Under the pieces are notes generated by a model. The model did not search any database, was not told where the DNA came from, and saw only the letters and a program-made list of their open reading frames with translations. Source: JAGOCV01 sp049445855 (GTDB lineage: Bacteria; Pseudomonadota; Gammaproteobacteria; Burkholderiales; Burkholderiaceae_C). From it: a DNA stretch of 64,000 bases. Shown here piece after piece: positions 1 to 8,346 of this stretch (the first letter of the stretch is position 1; each line of letters begins with the position of its first letter). Both the position numbers and the translations under genes were made by a program. Location: positions 248,001-312,000 of the forward strand of contig NZ_JBMSDV010000001.1 of assembly GCF_049445855.1 (NCBI RefSeq), in the 5' to 3' direction.

Positions 1-1
1 C

Positions 2-163
2 ACCCCCAAGGGAAAGTATGATGCGGCTGCCATCGCCGCCTTCTCCAAGGCCCGCTATTCGCCTGGTTACCTCGACGGTCGTGCCGTCAAGAGCCAGATC
101 ACCTATGAAATCAATTACCAGCCGATCAACCGGGGCTCGGCCGTGTCAGGTCAGTCGAACTGA
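2..163 (+). CDS. C-terminal fragment of a TonB-like energy-transducer domain protein
   Basis: Only the last 53 codons are inside the window; the frame opens before base 1 and ends at TGA 161-163. The visible peptide (FSKARYSPGYLDGRAVKSQ, then ITYEINYQP) has the alternating beta-strand pattern of the TonB C-terminal domain, in which a basic YSPG-type turn precedes the last strands. Such domains contact outer-membrane receptors or act as periplasmic adaptors. The stop is 21 bases before ribD on the same strand, so the two could be co-transcribed. Family assignment is inferred from a short stretch and the upstream part is unseen. Confidence 0.55.
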   Translation, partial: TPKGKYDAAAIAAFSKARYSPGYLDGRAVKSQITYEINYQPINRGSAVSGQSN

Positions 164-184
164 CGCGCAGGTCGCGCCGCATCC

Positions 185-1357
185 ATGAACACCTCCGTCT
201 GGGACGACGCTCTCGCCCTGGCCCGGCAGGCCATCCCGCTGTCGTCGCCCAATCCCCGTGTCGGCTGTGTGCTGGCAGATGCCGGGGGCCAAGTGATTGG
301 CCGCGGCTTCACGCAGCAGCCGGGCGGCGCACATGCGGAAGTGATGGCGCTGCGCGACGCTGCAGCCCGTGGCTTGCCCACGCAGGGTGCCACGGCCTGG
401 GTGACGCTGGAGCCCTGCTCGCACCATGGCCGCACGCCTCCATGCGCGGACGCGCTTGTCGCGGCCGGGCTTGCGCAGGTGAATGTCGCCATGGTCGACC
501 CCAACCCGCAGGTGTCGGGGCGCGGCCTGGCGCTTCTGCGCGAAGCAGGATTAGCGGTGGAACTGCTTTCGCCTGACCACCCGGTCGCCGTCGCGGCGCA
601 CGACCTGAACGCTGGCTTCATCAGCCGCATGACGCGCGGTCAGCCATGGCTGCGGCTGAAAACCGCCGCATCGCTGGACGGAAGGACCGCGCTGAACAAC
701 GGGACGAGCCAGTGGATCACCGGCGAAGCAGCGCGCGCCGACGGTCACGTGTGGCGTGCACGCGCGAGCGGCATCCTCACGGGCGTGGGAACCGTGCTGC
801 GAGACGACCCGAGCCTGACCGTGCGTTCGACATCCGGCGGCACTTCGGGCGAGACGGAAATCCGCCAGCCCGACCTGGTGATCCTGGACAGCCACTTCAA
901 GACGCCTCCGGGGGCACGGATATTCAGGACCGCACGGCGGGTTTTCGTCTATGGGCGCGAAGATGCCATGGCGAGCGAAGGTGCCGATGCGCGATGCAGG
1001 TCACTCCAGTCCGCCGGTGCGACGGTCATACCCCTCGCTTGCAGCGAGACATGGAAAAATGCCGGTGTTGACCTGCACGCCCTCGTGCGCGATCTCGCAC
1101 GCCTCGAAATGAATGAAGTGCACGTGGAAGCGGGCGCGACACTCAATGGCGCGCTGCTGCGCGAAGCACTCATCGACGAGTTCCTTGTCTATCTGGCCCC
1201 CGTGCTGTTGGGGGAAGGCGCCGCCATCGCAGGCTTAGGCCCCCTCGAAACCCTGGCCCAGGCGTCACGCCTTCGCTTCACCGACATCCAGCCCGTGGGC
1301 AATGACCTGCGCCTGCGGCTGAGGCCTGCGACCGACACCCAATCCCTGCGAAAATAG
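185..1357 (+). CDS. ribD: Riboflavin biosynthesis bifunctional deaminase/reductase RibD
   Basis: Performs the second and third steps of riboflavin synthesis: deamination of the diaminopyrimidine made from GTP, then NADPH reduction of the ribosyl chain. The 390-residue length matches the two-domain family. The N-terminal cytidine-deaminase-like domain has the zinc site: H50-A-E52, then PCSHHGRTPPC with C78 and C87. The C-terminal reductase domain starts near residue 150 (WLRLKTAASLDGRTA) and carries GASNxxG-like substrate and nucleotide elements. It heads a same-strand run ribD-ribE-lipoprotein-ribBX-ribH-nusB. No FMN riboswitch is visible upstream within the window. Cytoplasmic; assignment is secure. 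Confidence 0.96.
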   Translation: MNTSVWDDALALARQAIPLSSPNPRVGCVLADAGGQVIGRGFTQQPGGAHAEVMALRDAAARGLPTQGATAWVTLEPCSHHGRTPPCADALVAAGLAQVNVAMVDPNPQVSGRGLALLREAGLAVELLSPDHPVAVAAHDLNAGFISRMTRGQPWLRLKTAASLDGRTALNNGTSQWITGEAARADGHVWRARASGILTGVGTVLRDDPSLTVRSTSGGTSGETEIRQPDLVILDSHFKTPPGARIFRTARRVFVYGREDAMASEGADARCRSLQSAGATVIPLACSETWKNAGVDLHALVRDLARLEMNEVHVEAGATLNGALLREALIDEFLVYLAPVLLGEGAAIAGLGPLETLAQASRLRFTDIQPVGNDLRLRLRPATDTQSLRK

Positions 1358-1361
1358 CGTC

Positions 1362-2009
1362 ATGTTCACAGGAATCATCACCGGGATCGGTCGCATTGTC
1401 GTCGTGCATTCGTTGGGCGAATCCTCCAGCCATGGCAAGCAGCTCGAGATCGAGGTCCCGCCTGGCTATCTGGACGATGTCGCGCTGGGAGACAGCGTGG
1501 CGCTCAATGGTGCCTGCATGACCGCAACTCGCATCGACAAGTCGTCCAGCCGCTTCACGGTGGACATCTCGGCCGAGTCGCTGGACAAGACCACCGGGCT
1601 TGACTCTCCCGGCCCCGTGAATCTAGAAAAAGCCTTGCGTGCAAGCGATCGTCTTGGCGGTCATGTGGTTTCCGGCCACGTAGACGGCGTCGGCCACATT
1701 ACTCATTTCGGACCGGTGGGTGAGAGCTGGGACCTGCGTATCCGGGCGCCGGGCGCGCTCTCCCCGTTCCTCGCCATCAAGGGTTCGGTCACGGTCAACG
1801 GCGTGAGCCTCACCGTCAACACCGTCCATGACGGGGACGACGGCACGGAAATCGGCATCAACCTGATTCCCCAGACGATGCAACACACCACACTTGGCGG
1901 ACTGGCACCAGGTGCTGGCGTCAACCTGGAAATTGACCTTTTCGCGCGCTACCTGCACAGAATGATCCAACTGACCAGCAGGCCGCAGCCCGCAACTTTC
2001 GCCGGCTGA
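1362..2009 (+). CDS. ribE: Riboflavin synthase alpha chain
   Basis: Catalyses the final step, dismutation of two 6,7-dimethyl-8-ribityllumazine molecules to riboflavin. The 215-residue protein shows the expected internal duplication of two lumazine-binding barrels. The first starts with the family hallmark MFTGIITGIG and the second contains LGGHVVSGHVDGVG near residue 97. It starts 4 bases after the ribD stop, indicating tight operon coupling. The C-terminus (residues 190-215) is the amphipathic trimerisation helix region plus a short tail. Named ribC in some species; assignment is secure. Confidence 0.96.
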   Translation: MFTGIITGIGRIVVVHSLGESSSHGKQLEIEVPPGYLDDVALGDSVALNGACMTATRIDKSSSRFTVDISAESLDKTTGLDSPGPVNLEKALRASDRLGGHVVSGHVDGVGHITHFGPVGESWDLRIRAPGALSPFLAIKGSVTVNGVSLTVNTVHDGDDGTEIGINLIPQTMQHTTLGGLAPGAGVNLEIDLFARYLHRMIQLTSRPQPATFAG

Positions 2010-2036
2010 GCCGGCTTGTCTTTCGGAGACATTCGA

Positions 2037-2522
2037 ATGGAAAAACTTTCACGCCTCACCCTGGTCACAATCCCACTTCTTTGCATGCTGGTGCTTGCCG
2101 GCTGCAAACGGGCTGAAGAGCCCCGTGCCTCGTCCGGTGAGACTGGAACATCGATCGCCGCAAAGACCATCGAGCCAACGCAGGCAGCGCTGAGCATCAA
2201 CGTTGGTTCCCACGTCCCCAACTGCAAGGAGGGAGGTCAGTTCCAGCCGATCACCTTGCCGGACAATATCGGCTTCGCCTGGACACCCGTCACGCAGCCG
2301 CCCGCCACACGATATGCGGTGTTGTTCACCAAGCTGCCCCCTGGCGCCACGACGCCCCTGGTCATTGCCGAACGAACCATCAAAGCCAGCGATGAACTCA
2401 AGGTGCAATCTGGCGAGCGCGTCACCGGCGTGAGCTACAAGGTTCGCGTCGTGGCCTATGACGACAAAGGTCCTGTTTGTATTGTTGACGGCATCAACGG
2501 CCTGTCGCCGCTGCCTAACTGA
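2037..2522 (+). CDS. Small predicted lipoprotein inside the riboflavin operon
   Basis: A 161-residue protein with a type II signal peptide: MEKLSRLTLVTIPLLCMLVL, then the lipobox LAGC with the acceptor cysteine near residue 23. The ATG at 2037 is chosen over an in-frame TTG at 2016 because a Shine-Dalgarno-like CGGAG lies 7 bases before it. The mature part has two regions: a low-complexity linker, then about 100 residues with beta-sandwich, fibronectin-III-like character (FAWTPVTQPPATRYAVLF, later VSYKVRVVAYDD). I recognise no enzyme motif. It sits between ribE and ribBX with 27- and 15-base gaps, so it should be co-transcribed with them. Function unknown. Confidence 0.8.
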   Translation: MEKLSRLTLVTIPLLCMLVLAGCKRAEEPRASSGETGTSIAAKTIEPTQAALSINVGSHVPNCKEGGQFQPITLPDNIGFAWTPVTQPPATRYAVLFTKLPPGATTPLVIAERTIKASDELKVQSGERVTGVSYKVRVVAYDDKGPVCIVDGINGLSPLPN

Positions 2523-2537
2523 ACACGATTTCCACCG

Positions 2538-3680
2538 ATGACAGCCAACGTTTACAAAGCAGCCATCGCGCGGCAGCCCGCCCCCATCTCGCCCGTCACC
2601 GAAATCGTCGAAGAGATCCGCGCCGGGCGCATGGTCATCCTCGTGGACGAGGAAGACCGCGAGAACGAGGGCGACCTCGTCATCGCCGCCGACCACATCA
2701 CACCCGAAGCCATCAACTTCATGGCGCGACATGCGCGCGGCCTGATCTGCCTCACGCTCTCGCGCGAGATCTGCGAGCGCCTGCAACTGCCGCCCATGGT
2801 GGCCCGCAACGGTGCCAAGCATTCCACCGCGTTCACCGTGTCCATCGAGGCAGCAGAAGGCGTGACCACCGGCATCTCGGCGGCCGACCGCTCGCGCACC
2901 GTGCAGGCCGCCGTCGCGCGCGACGCCAAGGCCAGCGACCTGGTGCAGCCCGGCCACATCTTCCCGCTGCAGGCGGTGGATGGTGGCGTGCTCATGCGCG
3001 CCGGGCACACCGAGGCGGGCTGCGACCTGTCCACCATGGCGGGTTGCAGCCCGGCGTCCGTCATCTGCGAAGTGATGAACGACGATGGCACGATGGCACG
3101 CCTGCCCGACCTGCAACTGTTTGCCGCCGAGCACGGCCTGAAGGTCGGCACCATCGCCGACCTCATCGAGTACCGCAGCCGCCACGAATCGCTGATCGAG
3201 AAAGTCGGCTCGCGTCCGCTGGCCACGCACTTCGGTGAGTTCACCGCCCACGCTTTCCGCGACAAGACGAGCGGCGACCTGCACCTCGCACTGGTCAAGG
3301 GCAGCTGGGGCAAGGACGACACCGTGGCCGTGCGCGTGCACGAACCGCTGTCGGTGCTGGATGCGCTGGAAGTCGACCGGTCCATGCACTCGTGGAGCCT
3401 GGACGCGGCGCTGCGCCTGATCGAGCGCGAGGGGCGCGGCGTGGCGGTGCTGCTCAACTGCGGTGAAAGCGCCGCCGAACTGCTCGCCCAGTTCGAAGGC
3501 AAGGCACGTGCGGCGCAGGCGCCAGAACGCGGCAGGATGGACCTGCGCACTTACGGCGTGGGCGCGCAGATCCTGCGCGAATGCGGCGTGCAGAAAATGA
3601 ACCTCATGGGTGCTCCGCGCCGCATGCCCAGCATGGCCGGGTATGGGCTCGAGATCGCCTGCTACATCGACAAGGACTGA
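2538..3680 (+). CDS. ribBA: 3,4-dihydroxy-2-butanone-4-phosphate synthase fused to a degenerate GTP cyclohydrolase II domain (RibBX type)
   Basis: The N-terminal 205 residues are a complete DHBP synthase, which turns ribulose 5-phosphate into the four-carbon unit of riboflavin. It has the acidic metal-binding loop DEEDRENEGD (37-46) and RAGHTEAGCDL near residue 155. The C-terminal half occupies the GTP cyclohydrolase II position but lacks its zinc cysteines and the RxCxxGD-type segment. Where VRVHSEC...C.C is expected the sequence reads VRVHEPLSVLDALEVDRSMH, and the QEGRGIGL loop reads REGRGVAVLL. It therefore probably supplies only RibB activity, as described for RibBX proteins, and a separate ribA should exist elsewhere. 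Most annotations will still call it RibBA. Confidence 0.93.
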   Translation: MTANVYKAAIARQPAPISPVTEIVEEIRAGRMVILVDEEDRENEGDLVIAADHITPEAINFMARHARGLICLTLSREICERLQLPPMVARNGAKHSTAFTVSIEAAEGVTTGISAADRSRTVQAAVARDAKASDLVQPGHIFPLQAVDGGVLMRAGHTEAGCDLSTMAGCSPASVICEVMNDDGTMARLPDLQLFAAEHGLKVGTIADLIEYRSRHESLIEKVGSRPLATHFGEFTAHAFRDKTSGDLHLALVKGSWGKDDTVAVRVHEPLSVLDALEVDRSMHSWSLDAALRLIEREGRGVAVLLNCGESAAELLAQFEGKARAAQAPERGRMDLRTYGVGAQILRECGVQKMNLMGAPRRMPSMAGYGLEIACYIDKD

Positions 3681-3687
3681 CAAGAAC

Positions 3688-4164
3688 ATGTTTGGCGCAA
3701 ACAAGGGAGCCCCCGAAGCGGGCAGCAAGTTGCTGGACGGCCGCAAGCTGTACATCGGCATCGTGCAGGCACGCTTCAACGAAGACATCACGAACGCACT
3801 GGCCGATGCGTGCAAGGCAGAACTCGCCGCGCTCGGCGTGCCGGAAAAGCACGTGGATCACGTGTATGTGCCCGGCGCGCTCGAAGTGCCGGTCGCCCTG
3901 CAGGCCATGGCCGAGCAGGACAAATACGACGCCCTCATCGCGCTGGGCTGCATCATCCGCGGCGAGACCTATCACTTCGAGCTGGTCGCCAACGAGTCCG
4001 GTGCAGGCGTGAGCCGCATCGCGCTGGACTACCAGCTGCCGATCGCCAACGCGATCATCACCACCGAAGACCTGCCGCAGGCCGTGGCACGCCAGACCGA
4101 CAAGGGTCGTGACGCCGCGCGCGTGGCGGTCGAGATGGCCAACCTGCTGGACGCACTGGCATGA
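3688..4164 (+). CDS. ribH: 6,7-dimethyl-8-ribityllumazine synthase
   Basis: Condenses the pyrimidine from the RibD branch with the four-carbon unit from RibB to give lumazine. The ATG at 3688 gives 158 residues, the family length; the longer frame running back into ribBX has no start of its own worth using. Motifs: IGIVQARFNEDI near residue 24, PGALEVPVALQ near 60 and GCIIRGETYHFELV near 89, which holds the catalytic histidine. It follows ribBX by 7 bases and overlaps nusB by 4 bases (ATGA), so translation is likely coupled. Forms icosahedral or pentameric assemblies in known relatives. Confidence 0.96.
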   Translation: MFGANKGAPEAGSKLLDGRKLYIGIVQARFNEDITNALADACKAELAALGVPEKHVDHVYVPGALEVPVALQAMAEQDKYDALIALGCIIRGETYHFELVANESGAGVSRIALDYQLPIANAIITTEDLPQAVARQTDKGRDAARVAVEMANLLDALA

Positions 4165-4706
4165 CCGAACCGACGCAAGACGGCCTGCCGGAAGACGCCA
4201 CGCCGGCCACCCCGCGCAAGCGCCCCGGTCTCACGGCCAGTGGCGCACGCAAGGCATCCGCCAAGTCCACCCGCAGCCGTGCGCGCGAATTCGCACTGCA
4301 GGCGCTGTACCAGCATCTCGTGGGCCGCAACACGGCGGAAGACATCGACGTCTTCACGCGTGACCTGGCCGGCTTCCACAAGGCTGATTCGGCCCACTAC
4401 GACGCATTGCTGCATGGCTGTGTGGCCGAGGCTGCCGAGCTCGACGCGCTCATCCTGCCCCTGCTGGACCGCAAGATGGAAGAAATCTCGCCCATCGAGC
4501 ACGGCATCATGTGGATCGGCGCCTACGAGTTCCGCCATTGCATGGACGTGCCGTGGCGCGTGGTCATCAACGAGTGCATCGAACTTGCCAAGGAATTCGG
4601 CGGCACCGACGGCCACAAGTACGTCAACGGTGTGCTCGGCGGGCTGGCGCCGCAATTGCGCGCCGCCGAAGTCGAGGCCGACAAGGCCGCGGGCAAGGCA
4701 CGCTGA
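4161..4706 (+). CDS. nusB: Transcription antitermination factor NusB
   Basis: Binds boxA RNA with S10/NusE in rRNA antitermination complexes. The 181-residue protein has a 38-residue Pro/Thr/Lys-rich N-terminal extension common in betaproteobacteria, then the all-helical NusB core. The core starts with SRSRAREFALQALYQHLVG and ends with the helix pair around PWRVVINECIELAKEFGG and HKYVNGVLGGLAP. The start overlaps the ribH stop (ATGA). The ribH-nusB pair is a widespread arrangement, which supports the call. A short Lys/Ala-rich tail ends the protein. Confidence 0.95.
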   Translation: MTEPTQDGLPEDATPATPRKRPGLTASGARKASAKSTRSRAREFALQALYQHLVGRNTAEDIDVFTRDLAGFHKADSAHYDALLHGCVAEAAELDALILPLLDRKMEEISPIEHGIMWIGAYEFRHCMDVPWRVVINECIELAKEFGGTDGHKYVNGVLGGLAPQLRAAEVEADKAAGKAR

Positions 4707-4713
4707 CGCCGAG

Positions 4714-5898
4714 ATGAAGATCGCCACCCGCGCGCAGCGCATCGAACCGTTCTACGTCATGGAAGTGGCCAAGGCCGCGCGCGCCTTGGCGGCCGAAGCA
4801 GCGCATGGCAGTTCGCCCATGATCTTCCTGAACATCGGCGAGCCGGACTTCACCGCGCCGCCCCTCGTGCAGGAAGCAGCCGCCCGTGCCGTGCGCGATG
4901 GCGTCACGCAGTACACGCATGCCGTCGGGCTGGACGCGCTGCGCGAGCGCATCAGCGGCTGGTACGCCCAGCGTTTCGACGCAGACGTGCCCGCACGCCG
5001 CATCATCGTGACAGCGGGCGCGTCGGCAGCCTTGCAGCTCGCCTGCCTCGCACTCATCGAAGCCGGTGACGAAATCCTCATGCCGGACCCGAGCTATCCG
5101 TGCAACCGGCATTTCGTCAGTGCGGCGGAAGGCAATGCCGTGCTCGTTCCCACGACACCCGAGGAACGCTTCCAGCTCAGCGCCGACAAGGTGGAGGCCG
5201 CGTGGAATGAGCGCACGCGTGGCGTGCTGCTGGCGTCTCCGTCGAACCCGACCGGCACGTCGATCCACCCCGCCGAGCTCCGCCGCATCCACAACTTCGT
5301 GCAGGACAAGGGTGGCATCACGCTGCTCGACGAAATCTATCTCGGCCTGAGCCACGACGAAACCTTCGGCCAGACCGCGCTGAAGATGGACGACCACGTC
5401 ATCAGCATCAACAGCTTCTCGAAGTACTTCAACATGACGGGCTGGCGTCTGGGTTGGCTGGTGGTGCCTGACGTCCTGGTCCCCGTGGTCGAGCGGTTGG
5501 CGCAGAACCTCTTCATCTGCGCGAGCACGGTGTCGCAGCATGCCGCCCTCGCCTGCTTCGAGACCGAGAGCATCGCCGAATACGAACGCCGTCGTGCGGA
5601 ATTCAAGGCGCGGCGCGACTGGTTCATCCCCGCGCTCAACGACATCGGCCTGAACGTCCCGGTCATGCCCGACGGCGCGTTCTACGCCTGGGCCGACTGC
5701 TCTGCTGCCTGCGCGAAGCTCGGCGTCAAGGACAGCTGGGACCTGTCGTTCGAGATCATGAAACGCGCCCACGTCGCCGTGACGCCGGGCCGCGACTTCG
5801 GCGCGGACAGCACGCACCGCTTCATCCGCTTTTCAACCGCCAGCTCCATGGCGCACCTGCAGGACGCCGTCGCGCGGCTGCGCACGCTGCTCGCATGA
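4714..5898 (+). CDS. Class I/II pyridoxal-phosphate aminotransferase
   Basis: A 394-residue fold-type I aminotransferase. The PLP Schiff-base lysine is K237 in SFSKYFNMTGWRLGW, followed by the phosphate-binding arginine of the same motif. Other family elements are FLNIGEPDF (substrate entry), the Gly-rich turn TAGASAAL, SPSNPTGT and DEIYLGL. The C-terminal RFIRFSTASS carries the alpha-carboxylate-binding Arg. The ATG at 4714 is used, 8 bases after nusB; the upstream open frame is a nusB shadow. The exact amino acid substrate cannot be read from sequence; aspartate or alanine-like specificity is plausible. It is coupled to ybgC by a 4-base overlap. Confidence 0.92.
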   Translation: MKIATRAQRIEPFYVMEVAKAARALAAEAAHGSSPMIFLNIGEPDFTAPPLVQEAAARAVRDGVTQYTHAVGLDALRERISGWYAQRFDADVPARRIIVTAGASAALQLACLALIEAGDEILMPDPSYPCNRHFVSAAEGNAVLVPTTPEERFQLSADKVEAAWNERTRGVLLASPSNPTGTSIHPAELRRIHNFVQDKGGITLLDEIYLGLSHDETFGQTALKMDDHVISINSFSKYFNMTGWRLGWLVVPDVLVPVVERLAQNLFICASTVSQHAALACFETESIAEYERRRAEFKARRDWFIPALNDIGLNVPVMPDGAFYAWADCSAACAKLGVKDSWDLSFEIMKRAHVAVTPGRDFGADSTHRFIRFSTASSMAHLQDAVARLRTLLA

Positions 5899-6338
5899 CG
5901 GTGATGGCAACGTCGTCCCGACGCGCTTTCAGCTTCCCGCTGCGCGTCTACTGGGAAGACACCGACGCGGGCGGCATCGTCTTCTACGCCAACTACCTCA
6001 AGTACATGGAACGCGGCCGTACCGAGTGGCTGCGTTCGCTCGGCATCGCGCAGAGCACGCTGCGCGAAGAGACGGGTGGCATGTTCGTCGTGCTCGAAAC
6101 TTCGGTGCGCTATCTCAAGCCCGCACGGCTCGACGATGAACTTCTTGTTACCGCGTCCCTCTCAGAGCAGGGGCGGGCCTCGCTCATAATCGCCCAGCAG
6201 GTGCTATCGAAACCAGAGCAGTCCGCAGAAGCCACCGTTCTCTGCGAAGGCTCCATCCGCATCGGCTGGGTCGACAGCCGCACCTTGCGCCCCGGGCGGA
6301 TTCCGGTCAGCATCCTGCAATCGCTTCAGACAACATGA
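5895..6338 (+). CDS. ybgC: Tol-Pal-associated acyl-CoA thioesterase YbgC
   Basis: A 147-residue single hotdog-fold thioesterase of the 4-hydroxybenzoyl-CoA thioesterase type, acting on acyl-CoA or acyl-ACP. The catalytic segment is RVYWEDTDAGGIVFYANYLK, with the nucleophilic-site aspartate in WEDTD and the conserved tyrosine, then YMERGRTEWLRSLG. It overlaps the aminotransferase stop by 4 bases and its own stop overlaps the tolQ start (ATGA). This is the classical ybgC-tolQRA order and implies a role linked to envelope lipid metabolism. A second ATG at 5904 is possible as start. Confidence 0.93.
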   Translation: MTVMATSSRRAFSFPLRVYWEDTDAGGIVFYANYLKYMERGRTEWLRSLGIAQSTLREETGGMFVVLETSVRYLKPARLDDELLVTASLSEQGRASLIIAQQVLSKPEQSAEATVLCEGSIRIGWVDSRTLRPGRIPVSILQSLQTT

Positions 6339-7030
6339 ACCAACAAGACCTGTCCATCCTCCATCTCGTGCTGAACGCCAGCATCGTCGTCCAGCTGGTC
6401 ATGCTGTTGCTGGTCTGCGTGTCCGTCACCAGTTGGGCGGCCATCTTCCGCAAGCTCTTCGCGCTCAAGCGCGTGAAATCGCTCAACGACGAGTTCGAGC
6501 GTGAGTTCTGGTCCGGCACCAGTCTGAACGACCTCTTCGCTGCCGCCGCACAGAACGCCAGGCAGGCAGGCCCGATGGAACGCATCTTCGCCAGCGGCAT
6601 GCGCGAATACCAGAAGCTGCGCGAGCGCCGCATCGTCGACGCGCCCACGCTGCTCGACGGCGCGCGCCGTGCGATGCGGGCCAGCTTCCAGCGCGAGCTC
6701 GACGTGGTCGAGTCCAACCTGTCGTTCCTGGCCTCGGTCGGTTCCGTCTCTCCCTATGTCGGCCTGTTCGGTACGGTGTGGGGCATCATGCATGCCTTCA
6801 CCGGCCTGGCAAGCCTTCAACAGGTGACGCTGGCCACCGTCGCGCCCGGCATCGCCGAAGCACTGGTCGCCACCGCCATCGGCCTGTTCGCCGCCATTCC
6901 CGCTGTCGTGGCCTACAACCGTTTCGCCCGCGACATCGATCGCGTCGCCATCAAGCTGGAGACCTTCATCGAGGAGTTCTCCAACATCCTGCAACGCAAC
7001 CTCGGCACGGGCACGCCCGCCGGCCGCTGA
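6335..7030 (+). CDS. tolQ: Tol-Pal system proton channel subunit TolQ
   Basis: Inner-membrane subunit of the TolQR motor, homologous to ExbB and MotA, which uses proton flow to energise TolA during cell constriction. At 231 residues it has three predicted membrane helices: residues 10-35 (ASIVVQLVMLLLVCVSVTSW), about 130-160 (VSPYVGLFGTVWGIMHAF) and about 165-190 (TVAPGIAEALVATAIGLFA). The last two contain the typical GLFGTVWGIM and PGIAEAL signatures. A large cytoplasmic loop lies between helices 1 and 2. It starts within the ybgC stop codon region and is followed by tolR 15 bases later. Confidence 0.96.
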   Translation: MNQQDLSILHLVLNASIVVQLVMLLLVCVSVTSWAAIFRKLFALKRVKSLNDEFEREFWSGTSLNDLFAAAAQNARQAGPMERIFASGMREYQKLRERRIVDAPTLLDGARRAMRASFQRELDVVESNLSFLASVGSVSPYVGLFGTVWGIMHAFTGLASLQQVTLATVAPGIAEALVATAIGLFAAIPAVVAYNRFARDIDRVAIKLETFIEEFSNILQRNLGTGTPAGR

Positions 7031-7045
7031 GCGGGAACGAACGCC

Positions 7046-7474
<429 letters not shown>

Positions 7475-7495
7475 GACGCAAAGAAACGCAGAGCC

Positions 7496-8341
7496 ATGCC
7501 CGCCCAGGCCGATCGCATCGAGTTCGCACCGCCACCGCAGAGCGGGATGGCGCGAGCGTTCGGCCTCGCACTCGTCGCGCACGGCCTGCTGGTCATTGCG
7601 CTCACCGTCGGCCTTCAATGGAAGCGCGAGGCCGAGAACGTGGCCGTCGAGGCCGAACTCTGGTCCAGCGTGCCGCGCGAGGCCGCACCTCGCCCCGTCG
7701 AAACACCGCCGCCTCCCCCGCCTCCGACTGCCAAGGTCGAGCAGGCTGCGCCTACACCGCAGCCTAAAGAAGCTGATATCGCCATCGAACGCGAGCGCAA
7801 GCAGCGCGAACTCGAGAAGGAAAAGCGCGAGCAGCAACGTGAACTGGAGAAGAAGCGCCAGGCCGAGAAGGACGCGCGCGACCGCAAAGCTGCCGATGAG
7901 AAAAAGGTGGCAGAGAAGCGCAAGCAGGACGAAGCCAGGCGCGAGGAGCAGCTGGCCAAAGCCGCCGAGGAAAAGAGGCGCCAGGACAACATCCGCCGCA
8001 TGCAGGGGATGGCGGGCGCCAGCGGCTCGCCCGATGCAACAGGCAGCGCCTTGCAATCGGCCGGGCCGTCGGCAAGCTACGGCGCGCGTCTTGCGGCCCT
8101 GTTCAAGCGCAACATCAGTTTCCCGAATCCGGATTCGATCAGCGGCAATCCCAAGGCTACAGTGGAAGTACGCGTGTCACCCTCGGGGCTGATCATCGGT
8201 TCGAAGCTCACGCGCTCCAGCGGCGTGCCGGCCTGGGACGAAGCCGTGCTGCGGGCCGTGGAAAAGACCGAACGCATTCCTGCAGACGAGAACGGCCGCT
8301 TCGTCACCCAGTTCCCGGTGAACTTCGGCCCGAAGGACTGA
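7496..8341 (+). CDS. tolA: Cell envelope integrity protein TolA
   Basis: Links the TolQR motor to Pal at the outer membrane. The 281-residue layout is classical: one N-terminal membrane helix (residues 18-40, AFGLALVAHGLLVIALTVGL); a proline patch (PPPPPPPT); a Lys/Glu/Arg/Ala-rich long helix from about 95 to 165 with KREQQRELEKKRQAEKDA repeats; and a C-terminal TonB-like globular domain (about 195-281, VEVRVSPSGLIIGSKLTRSS, ending VNFGPKD). It is the last gene of this run. tolB and pal, which normally follow, are replaced by a convergent metallophosphoesterase gene only 5 bases away. Confidence 0.95.
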   Translation: MPAQADRIEFAPPPQSGMARAFGLALVAHGLLVIALTVGLQWKREAENVAVEAELWSSVPREAAPRPVETPPPPPPPTAKVEQAAPTPQPKEADIAIERERKQRELEKEKREQQRELEKKRQAEKDARDRKAADEKKVAEKRKQDEARREEQLAKAAEEKRRQDNIRRMQGMAGASGSPDATGSALQSAGPSASYGARLAALFKRNISFPNPDSISGNPKATVEVRVSPSGLIIGSKLTRSSGVPAWDEAVLRAVEKTERIPADENGRFVTQFPVNFGPKD

Positions 8342-8346
8342 GGCGC

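Noticed and set aside
164..2540. FMN riboswitch for the riboflavin operon
   Set aside because: Gaps between rib genes are 4-27 bases and no RFN element is seen; it could only be upstream of the window.
2049..3815. Long antisense open frame of 588 codons across the lipoprotein, ribBX and ribH genes
   Set aside because: High-G+C codon-position shadow of real plus-strand genes; low-complexity composition and no known motif.
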